Positions 19,340-28,767 of a DNA stretch of 64,000 nt are shown here, piece by piece (position 1 is the stretch's first letter; every line of letters begins with the position of its first letter). A model generated the notes under the pieces. It worked only from the letters and a program-made list of their open reading frames with translations, ran no database searches and was not told the origin of the DNA. Source of the DNA: Terriglobia bacterium (GTDB taxonomy: Bacteria > Acidobacteriota > Terriglobia > Bryobacterales > Bryobacteraceae); NCBI GenBank assembly GCA_020073145.1, contig JAIQFS010000009.1, positions 62,001 through 126,000 on the forward strand, given 5' to 3'. A program made the position numbers and the translations under genes.

Positions 19340-19352
19340 GCGTGATACAATC
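19340..19352 (+). promoter_or_regulatory. Extended -10 element before sorbosone dehydrogenase gene
   Basis: GCGTGATACAATC contains TGA followed by TACAAT, an extended -10. The same 13 bases occur at 26475-26487 before the second GMC gene, at almost the same distance (12 versus 13 nt) behind a matching terminator. The -35 region would fall in the terminator T-tract and is poor. Confidence 0.55.
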
Positions 19353-19379
19353 ACCGGTGTTCATCGGTTCGGAGGAAAC

Positions 19380-20685
19380 ATGCGCGCGCTTCGTCCGATT
19401 CTTCTCGCTTGCTTGCCTGTGACCGCTGCGTGGATTTCCGCGGCTGCCGCGGATAAGATCGACTCCAAGCACCTGGTCACCGGGCCGGCCGCGTTCGGAA
19501 ATGCGCCCTCGCTGAAACCCGGAACCTACCACAAGATCACCGCTGCCGATCTTCCGGCGCCGTTCGCCACCGAGTCCAGCCGGAACAACGCCAAGATGGT
19601 GCCGCGGCCCAATAACGCGTGGCCGCAGGCGCCGGCAGGCTTTCAGGTAGATCTCTACGTGACCAAGCTGGATCAGCCGCGCAAGATTCTCACGGCGCCC
19701 AATGGCGATTTCTTCGTTGCTGATAGCCGCCAAGGCGCGATCCAGATTTTTCGCGGCCGTGACGCGGATGGCCGGCCGATGCGGACGTCCACGTTTGCGA
19801 AGGGCTTGCGGCAGCCCTTCGGGATCGCGTTCTATCCAGCCGGAGCCAATCCGCAATGGGTCTACGTCGGCAACACCAATTCGGTGGTCCGGTTCGCGTA
19901 TCGGAACGGCGACATGGAAGCCGCTGGGCATGCGGAAACCGTTGTTCCGGAGTTGCCCGCGGGAGGTGGGCACTGGACGCGCGATCTGGCTGTTTCCAAG
20001 GATGGCAAGAGTCTGTTCGTGGCAGTCGGCTCGGCGTCGAATATCAATGATCCGGATTCCAATCCGAACGAAACGCACCGCGCTAATATTCTCGAATACA
20101 CGCCCGATGGAAAATTCGTAGGCGTGTACGCGTCGGGTATTCGCAACCCAGTGGGGCTGGGTATCAATCCGGCGACCGGCGAGCTGTGGTGCTCCACCAA
20201 CGAGCGCGACGCGCTCGGCGATAACCTGGTGCCCGATTACATCACCCACGTGCAACGCGGCGGTTTCTACGGCTGGCCGTATTACTACATCGGCAACCAT
20301 CCGGATCCACGGCTCGAAGGGAAGCATCCGGAGTTGAAGGATAAGGTGATTGTCCCCGACGTCCTGATGACGCCGCACAACGCCTCGCTCGCGCTGACGT
20401 TTTTACGACGGTACGCAGTTTCCGCAGGAATACCGCGGCGATCTGTTTGCGGCCGAGCACGGGTCCTGGAATCGGTCGACGCGGTCCGGCTACGAAGTGG
20501 TGCGCGTGCCTCTGGAAGGCGGCCATGCCAGCGGCGTGTATCAGGATTTTCTGACGGGTTTCGTGCTGCCGAACGGCGATGTGTGGGGCCGGCCGGTGGG
20601 GGTCGCAGTAGCCCAGGACGGCGCGTTGATGGTGACCGACGACGGATCCGGATCCATTTGGCGCATCACGTACGCCGGGAAATAA
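19380..20685 (+). pseudogene. L-sorbosone dehydrogenase-like secreted propeller, interrupted by a one-base frameshift
   Basis: The reading frame begins at ATG 19380 (GGAGG just upstream) with a signal peptide and encodes a six-bladed propeller of the sorbosone/glucose dehydrogenase family (GFQVDLYVTKLDQPRKILTA, then ELWCSTNERDALGDNLVPDY and GFYGWPYYYIGNHPDPR). At the run TTTTT (20400-20404) the frame is lost: frame 1 gives nonsense to 20702, while the next frame continues the family exactly with YDGTQFPQEYRGDLFAAEHG to the stop at 20685. Removing one T restores a ~434-residue protein. This may be a sequencing error in a homopolymer, a true mutation or slippage. The intact protein would oxidise a sugar aldehyde or alcohol in the periplasm; it heads the group with the two genes below. 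Confidence 0.85.
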
Positions 20686-20694
20686 GGAGTTCGC

Positions 20695-21297
20695 ATGGCT
20701 GAGGAGAAGCCCTCTTTCGAGATTACGCGCCGTACCGTCATCGCCAGTGCCACGCTGGTTCCGGTGACGGCGCTGACGGCGTCCGCGCAGAGTCCGCCCG
20801 CGGCGCTGACCGCAGCGCAGAGGCAGATTCTGGAAGCATTCGTCGACCGGCTGTGTCCGAAGGACGATCTGGGCGCGGGCGCGGTCGAGTGCGGCGCGGC
20901 CAACTATATCGACCAGCAACTCGCGGGCTACCTGTCGTCGGAGAAGGAGGCGATGGTCGCCGGGCTGGCCGCGGTGGACGCCTACGCGCGCAATTCGCAG
21001 GGCGGCCCTTTCGCCGGACTCTCAGCCGAGAAGCGGGATGCCATTCTGACCGCGGTGGAGAACGGCTCGGCTGCTGGAGTACCCAACGGGCGCGCGTTCT
21101 TCACTCGCCTGCGTCGTCTCACGTTGGAAGGCATGTTCGGCGATCCTTACTATGGGGGCAATACCAACTTCGCCGGCTGGGATTTGATCCAGTATCCGGG
21201 ACCGCGGTTGGCGGTTGGGCCGGAAGAACAGAAGATGAGCAAACCGGCGACGCCCTACCATCGGTCGGCCTGGGGGACCGAGCACAGTGGCCATTAA
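20695..21297 (+). CDS. Gluconate 2-dehydrogenase subunit 3 family protein with Tat signal
   Basis: A 200-residue protein with a twin-arginine signal (ITRRTVIASATLVPVTALTA) and the subunit 3 fold (LTAAQRQILEAFVDRLCPKD, then GAANYIDQQLAG and a C-terminal FAGWDLIQYPGPR). In known gluconate dehydrogenases this small subunit carries the folded FAD-containing large subunit through the Tat pathway. The next gene encodes the GMC large subunit and overlaps this one by 11 nt, which supports a complex. The usual third partner, a multiheme cytochrome c, is not found here, so electron transfer must use another carrier. It starts 9 nt after the sorbosone dehydrogenase stop. Confidence 0.9.
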   Translation: MAEEKPSFEITRRTVIASATLVPVTALTASAQSPPAALTAAQRQILEAFVDRLCPKDDLGAGAVECGAANYIDQQLAGYLSSEKEAMVAGLAAVDAYARNSQGGPFAGLSAEKRDAILTAVENGSAAGVPNGRAFFTRLRRLTLEGMFGDPYYGGNTNFAGWDLIQYPGPRLAVGPEEQKMSKPATPYHRSAWGTEHSGH

Positions 21298-23005
21298 TCT
21301 GAAGCCGGTGGACGTAGCCGTCGTTGGGCTGGGCGCGGCCGGCGGCGTGGCCGTGCTGCCTCTGGCGCGCGCCGGTCTGACGGTGGCCGGCATCGAAGCC
21401 GGCGCGTGGATGGACCCCGCCAAGGATTTTCACGCGGACGAAATCTTCAACAATGTCCGCGGAATGGTCACCACCGGCAATAAGATCCGGCGCGAAGCGC
21501 CCACGTTTCGAACCAGCGCGGATCAGCCGGCCCAGCGGGGCGGGCCGAGCCCCATGATGAACGCTGTAGGCGGCACTTCGATTCACTATCACGCCCAGAG
21601 CTGGCGTCTGAAGCCTTGGGACTTCAAGACCGTTTCGGAAGTGAAGAAGCGCTACGGGGCCGGTTATCTGCCGAAGGGCTCGACCGTGGAAGACTGGCCG
21701 CTGAGCTATGACGACCTGGAGCCGTACTACGACACCGTAGAGCACGAAGTGGGTGTGTGCGGCAAAGCCGGCAACCTCAAAGGCGTGCTGGATCCGGCGG
21801 GTAATGTCTTCGAAGGTCCGAGGGCGCGCGAGTATCCCATGCCGCCGCTGCGCACCACCGATTACCTGGAGCACATGAAGGAGGCGGCGCGGTCGCTGGG
21901 CTGGAAGCCCTTCCATTCGCCGGCTGCAATCAATTCGCAGCCGCGCGGCGGCCGCCCCTCCTGCGGCTATCACGGCTACTGCGACCGCGGCGGATGCCAT
22001 TTGCGCGCCAAGAACTCGACCTGCTTTTCGACCATTCCGGCGGCGCTCAAGACCAAGCGCCTGACCGTCTTCGACCGAGCGCAGGTGACCCGCATCCTCT
22101 CCGACACCAATGGAAGGGTGACTGGCGTCCAATACATCCGCGAAGGCCAGGAATATTTCCAGCCGGCTAAAGCCGTGCTGATCGGTTCCTACACCTATGA
22201 GAACGCCCGGCTGCTGCTGCTCTCGAAATCCAAGGCCTACCCGAACGGTCTGGCCAACAATCACGGGCAGGTGGGGAAACACTACTTCGGGCATTGGGAC
22301 GCGCAGGCCGGGTCCGGTGTCACCGCTCTGTTTCCGATGGACCTGAACATCTGGTATGGAGCGATTCTTTCGCAGGGAGTGGTGATCGACGAATGGGCCG
22401 ATGATAGTTTCGATCACTCGAGCCTCGGCTTCATCGGCGGCGCCAGCATGACGGTGAACACGGAAAAGCATCCCATTGCCGCGGCTTCGACCGCAACCTT
22501 CGGGCAAGCGCCGCAGTGGGGCTCGCAGTGGAAAGCCTGGATTCACGAGAATGCCGGGCGCACGGCGTCGGCCTATCTGCAGGCCAATAGTTTTCCGTAC
22601 GAGAACACGTATCTCGATCTGGACCCCGAGGTGAAAGATCCGCTGGGCGACTCGGTGATTCGCGTGACCAGCGGGCCCAAGGACAACGAACGCCTGGCGT
22701 CCCTGCACGCTCAGGACAAGATGGAGGAGTGGTTCAAGGCGGCGGGCGCCCTCATGGTGACTAAGGGCAATCCACTCGGCCCCCGGCTGAGCACCCACAC
22801 GTATGGCGGCACGCGCATGGGCGACAACCTCGAGACGAGCGTGGTGGACCGGTGGGGCATGGCGCACGAGGCGCCGAACCTGGGGATGCTGGGCGGCTCC
22901 GTATTTGGAACCAGCGGCGCTCGCAACCCCACGCTCACCATCCAGGCGCTGGCCTGGCGCACCGCCAGCCATCTGGTGAAGAGCTGGAAATCGATCGCGG
23001 GGTAA
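21287..23005 (+). CDS. GMC family FAD oxidoreductase, copy 1 (gluconate dehydrogenase large-subunit-like)
   Basis: A 572-residue flavoprotein. The N-terminal dinucleotide-binding motif is VAVVGLGAAGGVAVLPLA; the FAD-contact loop is MNAVGGTSIHYHAQSWRLKP; the C-terminal catalytic histidine region is STHTYGGTRMGDN, ending with GTSGARNPTLTIQALAWRTA. It has no signal peptide and probably rides out with the Tat subunit encoded just upstream. It would oxidise a sugar acid, sugar or alcohol in the periplasm. The GTG start at 21287 is supported by the paralogue at 26527, whose protein begins with the same residues MAINLKPVDVAVIGLGAAGG from an ATG. Confidence 0.92.
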   Translation: MAINLKPVDVAVVGLGAAGGVAVLPLARAGLTVAGIEAGAWMDPAKDFHADEIFNNVRGMVTTGNKIRREAPTFRTSADQPAQRGGPSPMMNAVGGTSIHYHAQSWRLKPWDFKTVSEVKKRYGAGYLPKGSTVEDWPLSYDDLEPYYDTVEHEVGVCGKAGNLKGVLDPAGNVFEGPRAREYPMPPLRTTDYLEHMKEAARSLGWKPFHSPAAINSQPRGGRPSCGYHGYCDRGGCHLRAKNSTCFSTIPAALKTKRLTVFDRAQVTRILSDTNGRVTGVQYIREGQEYFQPAKAVLIGSYTYENARLLLLSKSKAYPNGLANNHGQVGKHYFGHWDAQAGSGVTALFPMDLNIWYGAILSQGVVIDEWADDSFDHSSLGFIGGASMTVNTEKHPIAAASTATFGQAPQWGSQWKAWIHENAGRTASAYLQANSFPYENTYLDLDPEVKDPLGDSVIRVTSGPKDNERLASLHAQDKMEEWFKAAGALMVTKGNPLGPRLSTHTYGGTRMGDNLETSVVDRWGMAHEAPNLGMLGGSVFGTSGARNPTLTIQALAWRTASHLVKSWKSIAG

Positions 23006-23058
23006 TCGCGCCGCGGCACGATCTTGAGGAAATCCCTGGCCGCCGTGCCCATGGCGGG
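23006..23058 (+). other. Possible relic of a Tat-signal gene at a deletion junction
   Basis: Read in frame after the GMC stop, this stretch gives SRRGTILRKSLAAVPMAGW, which looks like a twin-arginine signal (SRRxxxxK, then hydrophobic). The frame then runs into receptor DNA in the wrong phase and stops. No start codon precedes it. It could be the start of a lost Tat-exported protein left at the join to the truncated receptor, or chance. Confidence 0.3.
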
Positions 23059-26000
23059 ATGGAACACGCAGTCCTTATCACGCTCGAAGTGGGTGCGGCT
23101 ACCGAGTCGGTCACGGTGAGCGCGGATGTCAGCCTGTTGAAGACCGAGAGCAGCGACGTCAGTCATAACGTTACCGGCGACCGCCTGACGAGCCTCCCGA
23201 TCCTGCCCATTGGGAACGGATATTCGAGTTCCCACGGCGTGCGGAATCCGATGGCCATGGCCAACCTGGCCCCTGGCACCTATTTCGATCCCAACCTGAA
23301 CATCCGCGTCAATGGCGCGCCCAGCAACACCGAGAGCGTCCGCCTGGACGGACAGGACGCCACCAACGGCGTGGTGACGTTTTCGCAGGCCCAGACGCAG
23401 CCCAGCGTAGAGGCTCTGCAGGAGCTTTCGATTCAGACCAGCAACTATGCCGCGGAGTATGGACAAGCCGGCGCGGGTCTGATCAACTACACCACCAAGA
23501 GCGGCACAAACCAATACCACGGCTCGGGCTACGACTACATCGCCAACGAGTTCTTCAATGCGTCGCAAGCTTACAGCCACCTCACGCCGAAATTGCGGAG
23601 ACAGAATGGCGGCGGCACGCTGGGCGGTCCGGTATATATTCCCAAGATCTACAATGGGCACGACAAGACGTTTTTCTTCTTCAACTATGAGTTTTTCAAG
23701 GAAACCGGGCTCCTCTCCAGCCAATTCCCCACCGTGCCGACCGACGCTTACCGCAGCGGCGACTTTTCGTCGCTGCTGGCTCCCCCGCTGGCCCGGGCAC
23801 TGACCGGCACCGGCGGCGTCACCCAAGACGTGGCTGGACAGCCCTTCCTCAATGGTCAGATTTTCGATCCCAGTTCACAGTTCATCGGGTCCGATGGCCG
23901 CCGTGTCTGGTCTCCGTTCTCCGGCAATCAGATTCCGCAGCCGCGCTTCGATCCGTCGGCCGTCAAGGTGCTGAACCTGATTCCGCACGCATCCCTTTCG
24001 GGCCTGCTCAGTAACTACAACAATCCCTATCTCACAGACCGGTGGACTTCGATTCCGGCGGTCAAGATCGATCACTCGTTCAGTTCCAAGATGAAGCTGT
24101 CCTTCTATTGGTCCGCGACGGCGACCGCAGTGCAATATTGCACGCCGCTGTGCGGATCCGACGGCCTGCCGAACCCGATTACGGCCACGCGCGGCACTTT
24201 TATTGAGTCCCACACCGAGCGCCTCAACTTCGATTACACCCTGACACCGACCATGCTGTTGCACATCGGCGCGGGCTATCAGCACAACGACTTTAAGGAC
24301 ACCGCGCCCACCACGAACTTCGATCTGGCCGGTCAATTAGGGATCAAGGGCGCTACCGTGGGTCCCAATCAGGGCGCGCGGTTCCCGGTTTTCCAGGGAA
24401 TGTTGGGCGTCAACAGCACGGGCGGTATGAACACCATGGGGCCCGCAGCCGGACAGACCCGCAGCATCGAGATCAAGCCGACTTTCAACGCCAGCGTGAC
24501 CTGGGTTAAGGACAATCACACCTTCAAGTTCGGCGGCGACGGACGCACGGAGGGATACCCACAGATCAGCCCCTTCAATACCACCGGCAATTTCACAATC
24601 GGAGCCGACCAGACTGCCAACCCCTGGCTCTCTGACGCTGGAATCACGCTGTCGGGTGGAGCCCAGGGATTCCCCTTTGCGAGTTTCCTGCTGGGCCGGG
24701 TGAGTTCCTACATCATTGCGCAGCCTACGGACACACGGGGCGGACGAAAGTTCCTCGCATTTTTTGCACAAGACACCTGGAAGATGAGCCGCAAGCTGAC
24801 GTTGGATTACGGCCTGCGATGGGATTACTTCGGTTATTCCCGCGAGCAGTACGGCCGGACCCCGGATTTCTCGGCCGCCGTGGCGAACGCCAACGCGGGC
24901 GGACATCTAGGCGCCGTGATTTTCGAGGGGAATGGGCCGGGCCGGTGCAACTGTGACTTCGCCCACAATTATCCCTATGCACTCGGACCGCGCCTCGGTG
25001 TGGCGTATCAGATCGACGCGAAGACCGTGCTTCGGGCCGGCCTTGGCGTCACCTATTCCAGCAGCTCCGGCGGAGCGCAGGGAGCAGCGGGCGCCAGCCA
25101 GACCGTCAATGTGCCGGGTGCCGGAATTCCCGCGATGGTTCTTAGCCAGGGCATTAATGTAACGCCGGTTTGGCCCGATATCCGGCCGAACCTGTTTCCG
25201 TTGCCCGGTCAGACTCCAGCAGTGAGCATTGTCGATAACAACTCCGGCCGTCCGGCCCGGCAGGTGCAGTGGAGCGTCGGACTGCAGCGCGAGATTCTCC
25301 ATGACCTGGTGGTCGAAGCGGCCTATGTCGGCAACCGGGGCGCGTGGTGGCGCACCTCTTCGCTCACCGACTACAATCTGCTTTCACCGGCGATCCTGGC
25401 GGCGAACGGGCTAAACGTGGCCAATGCCGCGGACCGCAATATCCTGAAGGCCCAGATTTCGCAACCGGCGGCAGGCCGTTTTCTGAACCAGTTGCCGTAT
25501 GCCGGCTTCCCGGCAACGGCCACCGTGGCCCAGTCGTTGCGGCCGTTTCCGCAGTTCGGCAGTATCACCGGTCCGGGTCCCTTAGGTAGGACCTGGTATG
25601 ACTCGCTGCAAGTGAAAGCCACCAAGCGCCTCTCCCGCGGTCTGGACCTCACCTATACCTTCACCTGGGCCAAGGAACTCATGCTGGGCGCCGACAGCGA
25701 TACGGGCGGAGGCGTAATTAACGACATCCTGAACCGCGATACCAACAAACAGCTCTCCAGTTTCTCGCGGCCTTTCTGGCATGTGCTGGCAGTGAACTAC
25801 ACGCTCCCCAAGTGGGGACCCAACCGGTGGGTGAAGTCGGCTGTCTCCGACTGGACGATTGGGTCCGTGGTGCAATACGGCAGCGGACAGCCAATTCAAG
25901 TTCCGAACACGGCCGCCAGCGACCTGAATACCGCGCTGCTGCGGGCGGGAACACTGCACGCCCAGCGCGTTGCGGGTCAACCGCTGTTCCTGGCGGATCT

Positions 26001-26403
26001 GAACTGCCATTGCTACGATCCATCGAAGACTCAGGTGCTGAATCCAGCAGCCTGGACGGATCCGGCCGCCGGCACATTCACAACTTCGGCGATGTATTAT
26101 GGCGATTATCGGTATGAACGCCGGCCCAAGGAAACGATGAGCTTTGGCCGCCTCTTCCGAATCCGGGAGCGGGTCAGCCTGCAAATCCGCGCGGAGTTCC
26201 AGAATATCTTCAACCGCACCCAGGTCCCGAACCCGCAGATGGGGGTCCCAGGATTCGGAGCGCCACCCATCAGCTACGCCACTCCGTTGAGCAAGACTCC
26301 CACGGGTACCTACAATGGCGGCTTCGGATCCATCTTTACGACGCCGGGCAACGCCGTGATTGGCGAGCGTTCTGGTTTGCTCGTGGCCCGCTTCTCCTTC
26401 TAG
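23059..26403 (+). pseudogene. TonB-dependent receptor copy 2, lacking signal peptide and N-terminal domain
   Basis: From ATG 23059 the frame encodes 1114 residues that follow the first receptor closely (ITLEVGAATESVTVSADVSL beside LEVGQATESVTVQADASL), through plug (SNYAAEYGQAGAGLINYT) and barrel to the C-terminal GLLVARFSF. About 96 residues are missing at the front: the signal peptide and nearly all of the regulatory-like domain. Homology begins abruptly at about 23070, only 60 nt after the GMC stop, with no promoter or leader. Without a signal peptide the product cannot reach the outer membrane, so the gene is probably dead, although the remaining frame has no stop, which suggests a recent event or an assembly error. 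The frame is formally open from 22852, but that part overlaps the GMC gene. Confidence 0.85.
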
Positions 26404-26428
26404 GCACAAGTCCCCTGGTTAGTTCAGA

Positions 26429-26461
26429 AGCCTCGGTGCCTTCGGGCAGCGAGGCTTTTTT
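26429..26461 (+). terminator. Rho-independent terminator after receptor copy 2
   Basis: Arms GCCTCG (26430-26435) and CGAGGC (26450-26455), with an inner TGCC/GGCA stem around TTCG, are followed by six T residues (26456-26461). The outer arms and the T-tract followed by CGT match the terminator at 19295. Confidence 0.85.
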
Positions 26462-26474
26462 CGTGGGGGACCGT

Positions 26475-26487
26475 GCGTGATACAATC
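26475..26487 (+). promoter_or_regulatory. Extended -10 element before GMC copy 2
   Basis: Same 13-base sequence as at 19340-19352, with TGA next to TACAAT. It is 39 nt before the ATG at 26527. Confidence 0.55.
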
Positions 26488-26526
26488 GCGCTGACTCCCC
26501 GGTATGGAGCAAGTTAGGAGTGTCGC

Positions 26527-28239
26527 ATGGCCATCAACCTGAAACCCGTCGACGTCGCGGTGATCGGGTTGGGGGCGGCCGGCGGGGTGGCGGTGTTGCC
26601 TCTGGCGCGCGCCGGACTCAAGGTCGCCGGTATCGAAGCCGGCACCTGGATGGACCCACGCCAGTTCCGGCCGGACGAGATCTACAACAACGTGCGCATG
26701 CAGGTGACCTCCGTTCCCAAGACGAAACGCGAGGTGCCCACCATTCGCGAGAGTCCCGCGATGCCCGCTCGGCCCGCGCCCAGCCATCCCATGATGAACG
26801 CCATCGGCGGGACTTCGATCCATTATTGGGCGCAGAGTTGGCGGCTGAAGCCGTGGGATTTTGCGGCGCGCACGGAGACCATCCGGCGTTATGGGACGAG
26901 CGCGCTTCCGGCGGGTACGACGCTCGAAGACTGGCCGCTGCGGTATGAGGACCTCGAGCCGTTCTATGACCGGGTGGAGCGCGAGATTGGCGTGTCAGGA
27001 AAGGCCGGCAACATTCAAGGGAGGCTCGACCCGGCCGGCAACGTGTTTGAAGGCCCGCGCCAGCGGGAATACCCCATGCCTCCGCTGCGCGGCACCGAGT
27101 TCACCGAACGCATGGCCGAGGCCGCACGCAAGCTGGGGTGGCGCCCCTTCCGTCCCCCGGCTGCGATCAACTCGCAGCCTTATCGCGGGCGTCCCAGCTG
27201 CGCCTATCATGGCTACTGCAGTTTCGGCGGGTGCCACATCAGCGCCAAGAACTCGACCGCGGTCACCACCATTCCGGATGCGGTCAAGACCAAGAACCTG
27301 ACGATCTTCGACCGCGCTCAGGTGACGCGCATTGCCGCCGGTTCCGATGGCCGCGTGACCGGCGTCCACTATCTGCGTGGCGGCCAGGAGTATTTTCAAC
27401 CCGCGCGTGTGGTGTTGGTGGCGTCGTACACCTACGAGAACTCGCGCCTGTTGCTGCTGTCCAAATCGAAGCCTTATCCCAAGGGGTTGTCCAACCGCCA
27501 CGGCCAAGTCGGCCGGCACTACTTCGGCCACTGGTCGGGAGTGGCGGCGGGCAGCGCCATCGCCCTGTTTCCCTTCGACATCAACAACTGGTACGGCACG
27601 CCGGCGCAGGGCACGACGGTGGACGATTGGGCCGATGACCACTACGACCATGTCGGCGTCGGCTTTATCGGGGGCTCGTCTCTCCACGTGCATACCGAAA
27701 CCCATGCCATCGACGCCGGCGCCATGGAGACGTTCGGCCGCGCGCCGCTGTGGGGCTCGCGCTGGAAGGCATTTGTCCATGCCAACGCCGGACGCTGGAC
27801 CTCCGCTTATCTGCAGACTTCCACATTCCCGTACGAGAGCACGTTTCTGGATCTGGACGATAGGGTGCGCGACCCCGTGGGCGATCCGGTGTGCCGCATC
27901 ACGTCCGGGCCCAAGCAGAATGAGCTGCGGGCCGTGGCGTTCGCGCAGAGCAAGATGGCGGAATGGTTCCGGGCGGCCGGCGCCATCGAGGTGGTGAAGC
28001 CCGCGGCTACGGTTCCCGCGGTGAGCACGCACGCCTATGGCGGCACGCGCATGGGCGACAACCCCGAGACCAGCGTGGTGGACCGTTGGGGCTTTTCGCA
28101 CGAGGCGCCAAACCTGGGCGTGCTGGGCGCGTCCGTCATGGGAACCAGCGGGGCGCGCAATCCGACCCTCACCGTGCAGGCGCTGGCGTGGCGGACGGCG
28201 GAGCACCTGGCGAAGAACTGGAAGTCGATCGCCGGCTGA
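26527..28239 (+). CDS. GMC family FAD oxidoreductase, copy 2
   Basis: A 570-residue paralogue of the enzyme at 21287, colinear over its whole length. It keeps the dinucleotide motif VAVIGLGAAGGVAVLPLARA, the FAD loop MNAIGGTSIHYWAQSWRLKP, and the catalytic segment VSTHAYGGTRMGDNPETSV. It starts on ATG with GTTAGGAG a few bases upstream. Unlike copy 1, no subunit 3 gene precedes it, so its export route is unclear: it may share the Tat partner of copy 1, or work in the cytoplasm. Its own terminator and extended -10 separate it from the receptor pseudogene. Confidence 0.9.
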   Translation: MAINLKPVDVAVIGLGAAGGVAVLPLARAGLKVAGIEAGTWMDPRQFRPDEIYNNVRMQVTSVPKTKREVPTIRESPAMPARPAPSHPMMNAIGGTSIHYWAQSWRLKPWDFAARTETIRRYGTSALPAGTTLEDWPLRYEDLEPFYDRVEREIGVSGKAGNIQGRLDPAGNVFEGPRQREYPMPPLRGTEFTERMAEAARKLGWRPFRPPAAINSQPYRGRPSCAYHGYCSFGGCHISAKNSTAVTTIPDAVKTKNLTIFDRAQVTRIAAGSDGRVTGVHYLRGGQEYFQPARVVLVASYTYENSRLLLLSKSKPYPKGLSNRHGQVGRHYFGHWSGVAAGSAIALFPFDINNWYGTPAQGTTVDDWADDHYDHVGVGFIGGSSLHVHTETHAIDAGAMETFGRAPLWGSRWKAFVHANAGRWTSAYLQTSTFPYESTFLDLDDRVRDPVGDPVCRITSGPKQNELRAVAFAQSKMAEWFRAAGAIEVVKPAATVPAVSTHAYGGTRMGDNPETSVVDRWGFSHEAPNLGVLGASVMGTSGARNPTLTVQALAWRTAEHLAKNWKSIAG

Positions 28240-28299
28240 CGGCGTAACCGCTCAAGCCAAGCGCCATGCGGCCGATAAGTTCGATGAGGACTTGGGCCC

Positions 28300-28674
28300 A
28301 TGAGCGGCGCGCCACGCACGGGAGCGTGCATCCTGGTTGTGGAGGATCACGCGGGCATTCGCGCCATGGCCGTGCGGACCCTCCGGGCCCGCGGCTATGA
28401 GGTTCTGGACGCGCACGACGGCCGGCACGCGCTGGAGGTGGCCGCGGCCTGCAATTCCTCCATCGACTTGTTAGTGACTGATATGGAAATGCCGTACATG
28501 GGCGGACTGGACCTGGCGCGTGAACTGGCCGAATTGCGGCCGGGCCTTCGTGTCCTGTTTGTTTCAGGGAATCGACAAATCGAGCTGCCGGCCCAAGTCC
28601 ATTTCCTGCAGAAGCCCTACACGCCTGCTACCCTCGCTGCCGCGGTGCGTGACGTCCTGGACGCGCCGGCGTGA
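28300..28674 (+). CDS. Stand-alone response-regulator receiver protein
   Basis: A 124-residue single-domain receiver. It has the acidic pair in CILVVEDHAGIRAMA, phosphoacceptor Asp61 in LLVTDMEMPYMGGLDLA, Ser in VLFVSGNRQ and Lys in FLQKPYTPATLAAAV. There is no output domain. The LQKPYTPATL end is typical of receivers that work with hybrid histidine kinases. No kinase gene is adjacent. It begins 60 nt after the GMC gene and may be read from the same message. Confidence 0.88.
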   Translation: MSGAPRTGACILVVEDHAGIRAMAVRTLRARGYEVLDAHDGRHALEVAAACNSSIDLLVTDMEMPYMGGLDLARELAELRPGLRVLFVSGNRQIELPAQVHFLQKPYTPATLAAAVRDVLDAPA

Positions 28675-28734
28675 GTGGGGAACTCTCCGCTTGGCAAGGC
28701 GGTTCGGGCTGGCGCGTTTCCGAGGGATTGTGGC

Positions 28735-28767
28735 GGGTTAGCAACCCGATGCAGGTCACTAACCTGC
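28735..28767. repeat. Pair of short perfect inverted repeats
   Basis: GGGTT/AACCC with a 3-nt loop (28735-28747) and GCAGGT/ACCTGC with a 5-nt loop (28751-28767) lie 4 nt apart in the 240-nt gap between the receiver and RlmI-like genes. No T-tract follows, so they are not a standard terminator. They resemble small dispersed palindromic elements. The rest of the gap, 28675-28917, shows nothing else. Confidence 0.6.

Noticed and set aside
18819-22972. Long minus-strand open frames (519 and 617 codons) across the receptor and GMC genes
   Set aside because: Shadow frames caused by high GC; residues are Arg/His/Gly-rich without family features, and the plus-strand genes are certain.
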